Part shown: in pieces, positions 31,613 to 38,720 of the stretch
How positions within the stretch are numbered: position 1 is the first letter of the stretch
Layout of the letters: each line of letters opens with the position of its first letter
Assembly: GCF_014195485.1 (NCBI RefSeq)
Contig: NZ_JACIBU010000001.1
Coordinates: 2,914,001 to 2,978,000 of the forward strand
Direction of reading: 5' to 3'
Source of the DNA: Modestobacter versicolor
GTDB taxonomy: Bacteria > Actinomycetota > Actinomycetes > Mycobacteriales > Geodermatophilaceae
DNA length: 64,000 nt
Made by a program: the position numbers and the translations under genes
Notes under the pieces: generated by a model
Database searches by the model: none
What the model was told of the DNA's origin: nothing
The model's input: the letters and a program-made list of their open reading frames with translations, nothing else

Positions 31613-32485
31613 GTGCTCGACTGGCTCTACACCCCGATCGCGTGGCTGCTGAAGCAGTGGCACGCGCTGTTCTCCACCGTCCTCGACCCGGCCAGCGGCG
31701 CCGCCTGGGCCCTGGCGATCGCCCTGCTCGTCGTCACCGTCCGGTTGCTGCTGTTCCCGGTGTCCACCCGGCAGGTGCGCTCCCAGCGCGCCGTGCAGGA
31801 GCTGCAGCCGCAGGTCCAGGCGCTGCGCGCGCAGCACCGCGACGACCCGCAGGCCCTCGCGGCCGCGATCCGCGGGCTCCAGCAGGAGCGCGGCGTCAGC
31901 CCGCTCGCCGGCTGCCTGCCGGCCCTGCTGCAGGTGCCGGTGTTCCTCGCCCTGCTGCACGTGCTGCGCCGGCTCGCCCCGGGCAAGGAGGGGCTCTACA
32001 GCTGGTCCTACGAGCTGACCCAGCAGGCCGCCGAGGCGACCCTGGCCGGCGCTCCGGTCTCCAGCTCGTTCACCGACCACCCGGCCGGGACGACGACGGC
32101 GGTGGTCGCCGTCGTGCTGATCGTCGCCATGTGCCTCACCAGCTTCCTCACCCAGCGGGCGACGCAGCGGCGCTCGGGGCCGGTCACCGGCCAGGCGGCG
32201 ACGGTGCAGCGGCTGCTGCTCTACGGGATGCCGACCAGCCTGGCGGTGACCGGCTTCTTCTTCCCCGTCGGCGTCCTCCTGTACTGGACGACGAACAACC
32301 TGTGGACCCTCGGCCAGCAGCTGTACGTGCTGCGCCGGTTCCCGCCGCCGGGCTCCCCGGCCGCCCTCGCCGCTGCCGGTCCCCCGCCGCCGTCCCCGTC
32401 GCGGACGCTGCCCCCGCGCCCGGGCGCGCGACCCGACCGGGGCAGGGGCTCCGGCCGGGGTCGGGGACCGGGCCGGCGCCGCTGA
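31613..32485 (+). CDS. YidC/Oxa1-family membrane protein insertase (paralogue)
   Basis: A 290-residue insertase core. The N-terminal VLDWLYTPIAWLLKQWH helix leads into the five-segment fold, with VRLLLFPVSTRQVRSQRA (about residues 44-61), the coiled cytoplasmic hairpin LQPQVQALRAQH, GCLPALLQVPVFLALLHVLRR and GVLLYWTTNNLWTLGQQ near residue 220. The tail is Pro/Arg-rich. It catalyses Sec-dependent or independent insertion of membrane proteins. Actinobacteria usually have a main YidC beside rpmH-rnpA; this copy, linked to DUF6412 and PH-domain proteins, is probably a second paralogue. GTG 31613 is preceded by CGAGG. Confidence 0.88.
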   Translation: MLDWLYTPIAWLLKQWHALFSTVLDPASGAAWALAIALLVVTVRLLLFPVSTRQVRSQRAVQELQPQVQALRAQHRDDPQALAAAIRGLQQERGVSPLAGCLPALLQVPVFLALLHVLRRLAPGKEGLYSWSYELTQQAAEATLAGAPVSSSFTDHPAGTTTAVVAVVLIVAMCLTSFLTQRATQRRSGPVTGQAATVQRLLLYGMPTSLAVTGFFFPVGVLLYWTTNNLWTLGQQLYVLRRFPPPGSPAALAAAGPPPPSPSRTLPPRPGARPDRGRGSGRGRGPGRRR

Positions 32486-32500
32486 GGCCAGGATGGGGTC

Positions 32501-33142
32501 GTGCCGATCGACGCCGACGACCTCCAGGCCCTGCTCCCCGAGCTGGACGACGCCCCCGGACCGGAGCTGACCGGCGGGGGCACCGCCGACGGGCTGCGCT
32601 ACACCGGCCTGGAGCTCACCGGCGACGCCACCGGCGCCCGCTTCCTGGAGTGCGCGCTGGCCGACTGCGACGTTGCCGGCGTGGTCTTCGACCGCGCCCG
32701 GCTGGCCAGCTGCCTGCTCACCGACCTGCGGTCCCCGGACTGGTCGCTGGTCGGCGCGACGCTGCTGGACGTCGTGGCGTCCGGCGGCCGGTTCGGTGCG
32801 CTGACCGCGCACGGCGCCCAGCTCACCCGGGTCGCGCTGGACGGCGTGAAGGTCGACTTCGTGAACCTCCGCGGAGCCACGGCGGTCGACCTCACGCTGA
32901 CCGGCTGCACCATCGGGGAGCTGGACCTCAGCGGCGCCGACCTGCGCGACGTCCGGCTGGCCGGGTGCACGATCGGCTCGCTGGTGCTCGCGGGCACCCG
33001 CAACCGGGGCGTGGACCTGCGCGGCGCCGAGGTGGAGCAGCTGGACGGCGTCACCGGCCTGCGCGGCTGCACGATCAGCGGGGCGCAGCTCGCCGGCTGG
33101 TCGGCCGGCATGGCCGCCGAGCTCGGCATCCGGGTGGGCTGA
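32501..33142 (+). CDS. Pentapeptide-repeat-like protein
   Basis: A 213-residue protein forming a right-handed quadrilateral beta-helix. The central part (about residues 45-170) shows repeating A(D/N)LXX-like units such as LDLSGADLRDVRLAGCTI, VNLRGATAVDLTLTGCTI and GVDLRGAEVEQL. Family members include gyrase protectors (MfpA/Qnr) and effectors of unknown role. This one is shorter and less regular than MfpA, so quinolone protection should not be assumed. A CAGGAT element ending 6 nt upstream of the GTG suggests leaderless transcription. It is convergent with the beta-helix protein gene, 27 bp away. Confidence 0.78.
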   Translation: MPIDADDLQALLPELDDAPGPELTGGGTADGLRYTGLELTGDATGARFLECALADCDVAGVVFDRARLASCLLTDLRSPDWSLVGATLLDVVASGGRFGALTAHGAQLTRVALDGVKVDFVNLRGATAVDLTLTGCTIGELDLSGADLRDVRLAGCTIGSLVLAGTRNRGVDLRGAEVEQLDGVTGLRGCTISGAQLAGWSAGMAAELGIRVG

Positions 33143-33169
33143 CGGCGCGCGGGCCCGTCGGCCCCCCGG

Positions 33170-34216
33170 TCAGCGGTAGCCGGGGGAGACGTACCCGGCG
33201 CCCACGGTGCCGGCCGGGACGAAGTCGCCGCCGAGCGGCGCGCCCTGGCGGACGACACCGGTCGTCGACGGGGAGCCCGGCCAGCTCGCCACCCCACCGG
33301 ACACGGTCGCCGGGCAGGTGGCGTTGGTGATGCCGGGCCAGACGCTCTGCCCGAACACCCGCCCGCTGCGCGGGGACACGTACACGTCCTCCAGCGCGAT
33401 CGGGTGCTGGTCGCAGTTCATCCAGAAGAAGTAGCCGCCCTTGTCGACGGGCGTGACCCCGGAGCTGGCGATGTTGGTGTTGCGGATCGTCCCCGAGCCG
33501 ATGCCGCCGGTGGCCGGCTTGACGTTGATCCCCTGGTAGTTGGTGCTGGCCGTGAGCCGGTCGATGCGGTACTCCCGCACCCCGCCCCAGGGCTGGAAGA
33601 CGTCGGCGTGGTTGCCGCTCTCGCTGCCGCGCAGCCCCATCACCCGCACGTTCTGCACCTGTACGACCGCCGACGGCGCGCTCACCGCGATCCCGTCGGA
33701 CTCGGCGCCCGCGACGTTCCCGTCGATCAGCACGCCCTCGATGTGCACGGTGCCGGTGCAGCCCTTGACGTAGATGGCGCGCTGGTCGGCGCCGTTGACC
33801 AGCGAGGACGGCAGCACCCGGATGCTGCCGCCGATGAGGACGGCGTTGCGGCAGTTCTGGATGGTGATCGGGCCGACCGGGGTGCTGGGCAGGGTGACCC
33901 GCAGGTCGCCGCCGCGGCCGTCCAGCACGGTGAGCGCGGTCGCCGAGGTGACCGTCTTCTGCGGGAAGGCCTGCCAGCCGGCCGGCGGGGCCCAGGAGAG
34001 CGCCGAGCCGGTCACGGCCGCGACCGGCGTCGCGGCCGGGGTGGTCGTCGCCGGTACGGCCGACGGGGCGGGCGCCGTGGTCGCCGGCGCGCTCGGGAGG
34101 GAGCTCGCCGGGGCCGCCACGGGCGCGGCGACGGGGGCGGGGGCGGGGGTCGGCGTGCCGGAGCCCATCAGGGCCAGCACGGCGGCCACCATCGCAGCTG
34201 CCAGGTTCGTCATCAT
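33170..34216 (-). CDS. Secreted right-handed beta-helix protein (pectate-lyase-like fold)
   Basis: A 348-residue exported protein. The signal peptide (about residues 1-20) is followed by an Ala/Pro/Thr-rich linker (about 21-68). A parallel beta-helix domain comes next, with repeated coil motifs: GPITIQNCRNAVLIGGSIRV, AIYVKGCTGTVHIEGVLID, VQVQNVRVMGL and IRNTNIASSG. GNHADVFQPWGG has the conserved H-A-D of polysaccharide lyase/hydrolase-like beta-helices. It probably binds or cleaves a polysaccharide outside the cell, but catalytic residues are not certain. Paired cysteines occur near residues 127 and 162. A long spacer with no gene precedes it. Confidence 0.75.
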   Translation of the reverse strand: MMTNLAAAMVAAVLALMGSGTPTPAPAPVAAPVAAPASSLPSAPATTAPAPSAVPATTTPAATPVAAVTGSALSWAPPAGWQAFPQKTVTSATALTVLDGRGGDLRVTLPSTPVGPITIQNCRNAVLIGGSIRVLPSSLVNGADQRAIYVKGCTGTVHIEGVLIDGNVAGAESDGIAVSAPSAVVQVQNVRVMGLRGSESGNHADVFQPWGGVREYRIDRLTASTNYQGINVKPATGGIGSGTIRNTNIASSGVTPVDKGGYFFWMNCDQHPIALEDVYVSPRSGRVFGQSVWPGITNATCPATVSGGVASWPGSPSTTGVVRQGAPLGGDFVPAGTVGAGYVSPGYR

Positions 34217-34345
34217 CAGAGATCTCTCGTCGTGCTCGAGGAGGGAGACCGGGCCTGCAGACGTCTGCGTCGCAGCGGCGGAGCGAGCGAACTGTAACGG
34301 TTCGGTATCGCTCCGTGACAGGCTTTCAGCGGGCAGCGCGTCGCG

Positions 34346-34363
34346 GCCGGGAGCGGTCCCGGC
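34346..34363 (-). terminator. Short hairpin after the mutL gene
   Basis: GCCGGGA (34346-34352) pairs with TCCCGGC (34357-34363) around a GCGG loop, directly after the mutL stop codon. Confidence 0.45.
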
Positions 34364-34366
34364 GGC

Positions 34367-35614
34367 TCACCTGGGCAGCAGCGTGCGCAGCAGCCCGGCA
34401 GCCGCCACGGGGTGGTCGTCGGCCAGCAGACCCGCCCCGGCCAGCACGTACTGCGTGTCGACGACGACCTGGGTGCCGGCCAGCACGCCCCCCGCCCCGC
34501 CCCGATCGGCGGCCACCCGCTCCACCACGGCGGCCACCGCGGCCGGGTCGGAGTGACGGAAGACACCTCCCGACAGCACCACCAGCCCCACGCCCCGCGC
34601 GCTGGCCCCACCCGGGCCGTAGGCCGCCTCCGCCCGCAGGTGCCGGCGCAGCGCCACCACCGCGGCCGCCTCGCCGAGCGACAGCCCGTCCGCGCCGGGA
34701 GGTGCCAGCCCCTCGGCCGCGGCCGCCTCGCGCAGCGCCCCGGCGCTGGCCTGCACCCCGAGGTCGCCCTCCACGGTGCGCCGCCGGGCTGGGACGCCGA
34801 CCGCCGAGCGCTGCAGCGCCGACTGCTCGGCGTCGGCCACCGGGACGCAGTGCACGTCGGTGGTGGCGCCGCCGACGTCGAGCACCAGCACGCCGGGCAC
34901 CTCGGCGCCGGCGCGCAGCCCGGCCAGCGCCGCGACGCCGTCCAGCACGGCGTCCGGGGTCACCGACCGCACCCACCGCCGCAGCCGCGGGTCGGTCGAC
35001 AGCCGGTCGCCGCCGATCACGTGGGTGAGGAAGACGTCCCGGATCGCAGCCCGCGCCGACTCCGGCGCCAGCCGGCCGATGTCGGGCAGCACGTTGTCGG
35101 CGGGGGTCACCGGCATCCCGGCGTCGGCCAGCAGCGCGACCACCTCGTCCCGGACGGCGACGTTCCCGGCCACCACGACCGGGATCGGCCGCGCCAGCCC
35201 GGCCAGCGCGGCCGCGTTGTGCAGCAGCACCCCGGCCTCCCCGCCGTCCGTGCCGCCGACCAGCAGGACGACGTCGGGCGCCACCCCGGCCAGCTCGGCC
35301 AGCGCCGCGCCGGAGAGCCGCCCGGCGGCCACGTGCACCACCCGCGCACCGGCCGACAGCGCGGCCCGGTGCCCCGCCTCGGCGCTGATCAGCTCCTCGT
35401 AGCCGACCACCGCCAGCCGGAGCCCGCCGCCCGCGCTGGAGCACGCCCGGACCGGGGCGTCCCACCCCGCGGTGGCCGCCAGCACGCCGGAGACCACGTC
35501 GTCGGGCGTCGTCGGGGCCTGCCGGGTCGCCACCAGCCGGCCACCGGCCGGCTCGACCAGCGCCGCCTTGGTCCACGTGGAGCCGATGTCGACGCAGCAG
35601 AGGAGGTCGGCCAT
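34367..35614 (-). CDS. Glutamate-mutase accessory protein MutL-like ATPase
   Basis: A 415-residue ASKHA ATPase of the MutL family. CVDIGSTWTKAALVEP (residues 7-22) is the first phosphate motif, and DVVLLVGGTDGGEAGVLLHN (about 114-133) and VLDVGGATTDVHCVP (about 243-257) are the family's conserved blocks. VVLSGGVFRHSDP lies near the C-terminus. MutL is normally encoded with the B12-dependent glutamate mutase MutS/MutE and is thought to maintain it; it is unrelated to mismatch-repair MutL. No mutase gene is in the window, so this copy is an orphan here. A TACTGT element 6 nt upstream of the ATG suggests leaderless transcription. Confidence 0.85.
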   Translation of the reverse strand: MADLLCCVDIGSTWTKAALVEPAGGRLVATRQAPTTPDDVVSGVLAATAGWDAPVRACSSAGGGLRLAVVGYEELISAEAGHRAALSAGARVVHVAAGRLSGAALAELAGVAPDVVLLVGGTDGGEAGVLLHNAAALAGLARPIPVVVAGNVAVRDEVVALLADAGMPVTPADNVLPDIGRLAPESARAAIRDVFLTHVIGGDRLSTDPRLRRWVRSVTPDAVLDGVAALAGLRAGAEVPGVLVLDVGGATTDVHCVPVADAEQSALQRSAVGVPARRRTVEGDLGVQASAGALREAAAAEGLAPPGADGLSLGEAAAVVALRRHLRAEAAYGPGGASARGVGLVVLSGGVFRHSDPAAVAAVVERVAADRGGAGGVLAGTQVVVDTQYVLAGAGLLADDHPVAAAGLLRTLLPR

Positions 35615-35620
35615 GCGCGG

Positions 35621-35626
35621 ACAGTA
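35621..35626 (-). promoter_or_regulatory. Leaderless -10 element of the mutL-like gene
   Basis: TACTGT on the minus strand ends 6 nt before the ATG at 35614. No ribosome-binding site is present. Confidence 0.42.
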
Positions 35627-35730
35627 GCGACGGCGACCGGAGCGCTACGGAACTGTCCGGTCCGGGAATGCGGGCGGGGGCACCGGGTAGGGCGCGCGTG
35701 ATGCTGCCGAGCTGCCCGCCCCCGCGCCGG

Positions 35731-36414
35731 TCAGTTCGCCGTGCCCTCCAGCCCCACCCGGCCGGCCAGCGCCGCGGCCTCCACCCGGGTCGAGACCTTG
35801 AGCTGGCGCAGCAGGTTGGCCACCAGCCGCTTCACCGTGCGCTCGGAGACGTGCAGCGTGGTGGCGATGTCGACGGTGCTGGTGCCGGCGGCCACCAGCC
35901 GCCACAGCCGCCGGTCGTCGGCGGAGAGCCGGCTGGCGATGCCCCGGTCGGCGGTGGGCGCCGCGTCGTGCAGCAGCTGGCGCAGCAGCTCCTCCGGGAT
36001 CACCGACCAGCCGTCCAGGACGGCGAGCAGCGGCCGGACCAGCGCCTCGGGCGACGTCGTCTTCGGCAGGAAGCCGCTGGCCCCGGCGCGCAGCGCCTCG
36101 AGCGCCGCGTCGGCCTCGGCCAGCCCGGACAGCGCGACGATCCGCACCATCGGGTCGGCGCGGTGGATCGCCGCGATCGCCCGGGTGCCACCGGGCGGGG
36201 GCATGTGCAGGTCGACGACGGCGACGTCCGCGTTGTGCCGCCGCACCAGCGCCGCACCGGCCGAGGCGTCCTCGGTGGTGCCCACCACCCGTACCCGCCC
36301 ACCGCTCTCCGGGGGCAGCAGCAGTTCCAGCCCCCGGCTGAACAAGGGGTGGTCGTCGATGACGACCACGTCCACGGGGGGTCGGTGCCCAGCCTCGGCG
36401 TCGAAGCCCTCCAT
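35731..36414 (-). CDS. LuxR/NarL-type response regulator
   Basis: A 227-residue two-domain regulator. The receiver has the acidic pair VVVIDDHPLFSRG, phospho-acceptor Asp68 in VAVVDLHMPPPGG and the conserved Lys in FLPKTTSPEAL. The C-terminal HTH (about residues 160-220) reads ADDRRLWRLVAAGTSTVDIA followed by TLHVSERTVKRLVANLL; the usual TxRE start of the GerE domain is altered to SADDR. It is divergent from a soluble histidine kinase gene 61 bp away, its probable partner. ATG 36414 has a purine-rich GGGAGAG upstream; the longer reading of this frame is a shadow of the kinase gene. Confidence 0.85.
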   Translation of the reverse strand: MEGFDAEAGHRPPVDVVVIDDHPLFSRGLELLLPPESGGRVRVVGTTEDASAGAALVRRHNADVAVVDLHMPPPGGTRAIAAIHRADPMVRIVALSGLAEADAALEALRAGASGFLPKTTSPEALVRPLLAVLDGWSVIPEELLRQLLHDAAPTADRGIASRLSADDRRLWRLVAAGTSTVDIATTLHVSERTVKRLVANLLRQLKVSTRVEAAALAGRVGLEGTAN

Positions 36415-36475
36415 GTCTCTCCCACAGGTCTCGCTGCGCCCGGCGTGGCTGACCGACCGCAACCCGGAGGTGCCC

Positions 36476-37189
36476 GTGACCCTCGCAGCTGACACGCGGA
36501 CCGGCTCGTTCCCCCATCTGGTCACCGAGGTGGTGCGCACGCTGCGCACCCGGTTCCGCCCGTCCGCACCGGAGCAGGTGAGCACCGGCGACGCCCTGGT
36601 GCGGGCGATGTGCCACGACATGCGCAGCCCGCTGGCCGCGCTGGAGTCGGCCCTGGCCCGGCTGGACGACGACACCGCCGGGTCCGAGCTGCTCGAGCTC
36701 GCCCGCGCGCAGACCCGGCACCTGGCCTCGATGCTGCGCACCGCCGACGCAACCGGCGGCGCCCCGGGACGGCGCGGCACCCGGCGGCTGGTCGACGTCG
36801 TCCGCGCCTCGGTCGACGCCTCGGGCCTGCCGGCGCACCAGCTGGCGGTACGGCTGGGCGAGGACGCCGCCGACGTCGGTGTGGCCGACGCGCGGGTGCA
36901 GCGGGTGCTCACCAACCTGCTGGAGAACGCCCACCGGCATGGGGAGGGCCGGCCGGTCCGGCTGGACGCCGACCGGCGCGACGGGTGGGTGCGGCTCGCG
37001 GTGACCCAGGCCGGGGTGCCGGCCGAGGCCGTGGTGAGCCGGCTGAGCCAGGAGACGCCGCCGGTCGACCTGGACGGCCTGGGCCTGTGGTCGGTGCGGC
37101 GGCAGACCCGGGAGCTCGGCGGCCGGCTGCTGTGGTCGCAGGGGGCCGACGGCGCGTTCACCCTGGTCGTCGCGCTGCCCGACCGCTGA
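36476..37189 (+). CDS. Soluble histidine kinase without a visible sensor domain
   Basis: A 237-residue kinase consisting of a HisKA-like helix pair and an ATPase domain only. The phospho-acceptor H-box is MCHDMRSPLAALESAL (His47), the N-box NLLENAHRHGEG (Asn147/Asn151) and the ATP-lid glycine region LDGLGLWSVRRQTRELGG. No transmembrane, PAS or GAF segment precedes it. GTG 36476 is fixed by GGAGG at 36466-36470. It probably phosphorylates the divergently encoded regulator; the signal must come through a partner or a cytoplasmic ligand. The Mn-catalase gene follows 124 bp downstream and may be a target (inference). Confidence 0.8.
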   Translation: MTLAADTRTGSFPHLVTEVVRTLRTRFRPSAPEQVSTGDALVRAMCHDMRSPLAALESALARLDDDTAGSELLELARAQTRHLASMLRTADATGGAPGRRGTRRLVDVVRASVDASGLPAHQLAVRLGEDAADVGVADARVQRVLTNLLENAHRHGEGRPVRLDADRRDGWVRLAVTQAGVPAEAVVSRLSQETPPVDLDGLGLWSVRRQTRELGGRLLWSQGADGAFTLVVALPDR

Positions 37190-37237
37190 CGGGGGGCCCG
37201 CGCAGGTCGGCCCCGAGGGGCCACGGGACGGCACGGG

Positions 37238-37273
37238 GGTGACAGCGGGCGGGGGCATCAGAGAGGTGTCACC
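37238..37273. promoter_or_regulatory. Inverted repeat upstream of the Mn-catalase gene
   Basis: GGTGACA (37238-37244) and TGTCACC (37267-37273) form perfect 7-bp arms separated by 22 nt, 40 bp before the start codon. It may be an operator; nothing else supports it. Confidence 0.3.
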
Positions 37274-37313
37274 GCGAGGGCGGCGACGACGACGACGCAG
37301 AGGGAGAACGCCC

Positions 37314-38177
37314 GTGTTCACGCACACCCACGCCCTGCAGTTCGAGGCCAAGCCCGACGGCCCGGACCCGGACTTCGCCCGCAAGATGCAGGAGGTGCTC
37401 GGCGGCCAGTGGGGCGAGATGACCGTCGCCACCCAGTACCTGCTGCAGGGCTGGAACTGCCGCCTGCCCGGCAAGTACAAGGACCTGCTCCTGGCCATCG
37501 GCACCGAGGAGCTGGCCCACGTCGAGATGATCGTGACCTGCATCGACCGGCTGCTGGACCACATGCCGCTCAAGCCCGACGCGGCGGACCGCACCAAGGA
37601 GGCCGCGGCCGGCTACGGCCAGCACAACCCGCAGCACCCGATCGTCAACGGCGGCGGCGCGTCCTACATGGACAGCATGGGCAACCCCTGGACCGGCGCG
37701 TACGTCACCGCCAGCGGCAACCTGATGGCCGACTTCTCCTACAACGCCACCGCCGAGATGCAGGGCCGCCTGCAGGTCGCCCGGCTCTGGAACATGACCG
37801 ACGACCACGGCGTCAAGGACCTGCTCCGCTTCCTGCTCACCCGGGACCACTACCACCAGCAGCAGTGGCTGGCCGCCATGGAGCAGCTCAAGGAGGACGG
37901 GCTCGAGGGCCTGCCGGTGCCGGAGGCGTTCCCGCTGGAGGAGGAGCTGCCGGAGTTCGCCTACACCTTCATCGACGCCTCCGACGGCCCCGAGGCCGCC
38001 AACGGCCGCTGGGCCAGCGGCCCGGCGCTCGACGGCACGGACAACGTGTTCCGCGCCGCCCCGATCCAGGCGATGGCCGACGCGCCGATCCTGCCGCCGG
38101 GCGACCCGCGGCTCTACGGCACGCCGCAGACCGAGATCACCGGCCTCCTGCAGAAGGCCAAGGACGCCCTCAAGTGA
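37314..38177 (+). CDS. Manganese-containing (non-heme) catalase family protein
   Basis: A 287-residue ferritin-like protein of the Mn-catalase family, which disproportionates hydrogen peroxide at a dinuclear manganese site. The four-helix bundle ligands are visible as QWGEMTVATQYLLQ (Glu about residue 40), GTEELAHVEMIV (Glu/His about 67-74), the second-half TAEMQGRLQVARLW (Glu about 149) and LTRDHYHQQQWLAAM (about 177-191). The C-terminal 60 residues form the long tail typical of the family. GTG 37314 follows AGGGAG at a good distance. It stands alone, downstream of a two-component pair, and a hairpin follows. Confidence 0.9.
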   Translation: MFTHTHALQFEAKPDGPDPDFARKMQEVLGGQWGEMTVATQYLLQGWNCRLPGKYKDLLLAIGTEELAHVEMIVTCIDRLLDHMPLKPDAADRTKEAAAGYGQHNPQHPIVNGGGASYMDSMGNPWTGAYVTASGNLMADFSYNATAEMQGRLQVARLWNMTDDHGVKDLLRFLLTRDHYHQQQWLAAMEQLKEDGLEGLPVPEAFPLEEELPEFAYTFIDASDGPEAANGRWASGPALDGTDNVFRAAPIQAMADAPILPPGDPRLYGTPQTEITGLLQKAKDALK

Positions 38178-38212
38178 GGTGCCGCCTCGCGCGTCCGCAC
38201 GCGTGAGGCACC
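38178..38212 (+). terminator. Terminator-like hairpin after the Mn-catalase gene
   Basis: GGTGCC (38178-38183) pairs with GGCACC (38207-38212) and CGCGT (38190-38194) with ACGCG (38199-38203), with an internal loop between. It begins directly after the stop codon. Confidence 0.5.
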
Positions 38213-38309
38213 CCGTCGCCGTCGCCGTGCCGGCGCCCCCGACCCGCTCGCGAGCGGTCCTGGGACGCCGGCCCGGCGGGCGCCCGATCACCTGCTGGAG
38301 GTCTCCGCC

Positions 38310-38609
38310 GTGCACCTGCCCGTGTCCGCCCCGCACCTGCCCGCCCTGCACGTCCCCGCGCTGCACCTGACCGGCCGGCTCCCGGTCGCCACCGTGCTGC
38401 TGTCGGCCGTCTACGCCACCGCGATCGTCATCGCCCTGGCCGCCCCGGGTCAGCACGCCCTCGCCGGCTGCGCCGTGCTCGCCGGCCTGGTCAGCCGCTC
38501 CGTCGTCCGACGTCGCCGGTCGACCCTGGGGGCCGTCGCGGCGGCGACCGTCGCCGTCGACGCGATGGCCCCGGACGTCGTCCTCGCCGAGGAACCCGCC
38601 GCCGCATGA
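38310..38609 (+). CDS. Small hypothetical membrane protein
   Basis: A 99-residue protein with a His/Pro/Leu-rich N-terminus containing the near repeats HLPALHVPALHL (about residues 9-20). Two hydrophobic stretches (about 25-45 and 50-62) frame a cluster of five arginines (RSVVRRRRS), and an Ala/Val-rich acidic end follows. It belongs to no family that I can name. GTG 38310 has GGAGG at 8 nt, which is the best evidence that it is real, along with the strong terminator 7 bp after its stop. Confidence is moderate because compositional ORFs are common at this GC content. Confidence 0.5.
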   Translation: MHLPVSAPHLPALHVPALHLTGRLPVATVLLSAVYATAIVIALAAPGQHALAGCAVLAGLVSRSVVRRRRSTLGAVAAATVAVDAMAPDVVLAEEPAAA

Positions 38610-38615
38610 CACGCC

Positions 38616-38649
38616 GCGAGGCGCGCCCCCCACGGGGGACGCGCCTCGC
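38616..38649. terminator. Strong bidirectional terminator before actP
   Basis: GCGAGGCGCG (38616-38625) pairs perfectly with CGCGCCTCGC (38640-38649), and inner CCCCC/GGGGG runs extend the stem. It separates two converging genes. Confidence 0.7.
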
Positions 38650-38701
38650 GCCGTTGCCCTTCGGCCCCGTCCAGGGGCTCGCCCCGAGCCTGCGAGGGGT
38701 G

Positions 38702-38720
38702 AGGAGGACGGGGTCCTCCT
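38702..38720 (-). terminator. Hairpin overlapping the actP stop codon
   Basis: AGGAGGAC (38702-38709) pairs with GTCCTCCT (38713-38720) around GGG. It reaches into the actP stop codon and may act with the neighbouring larger hairpin. Confidence 0.4.
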
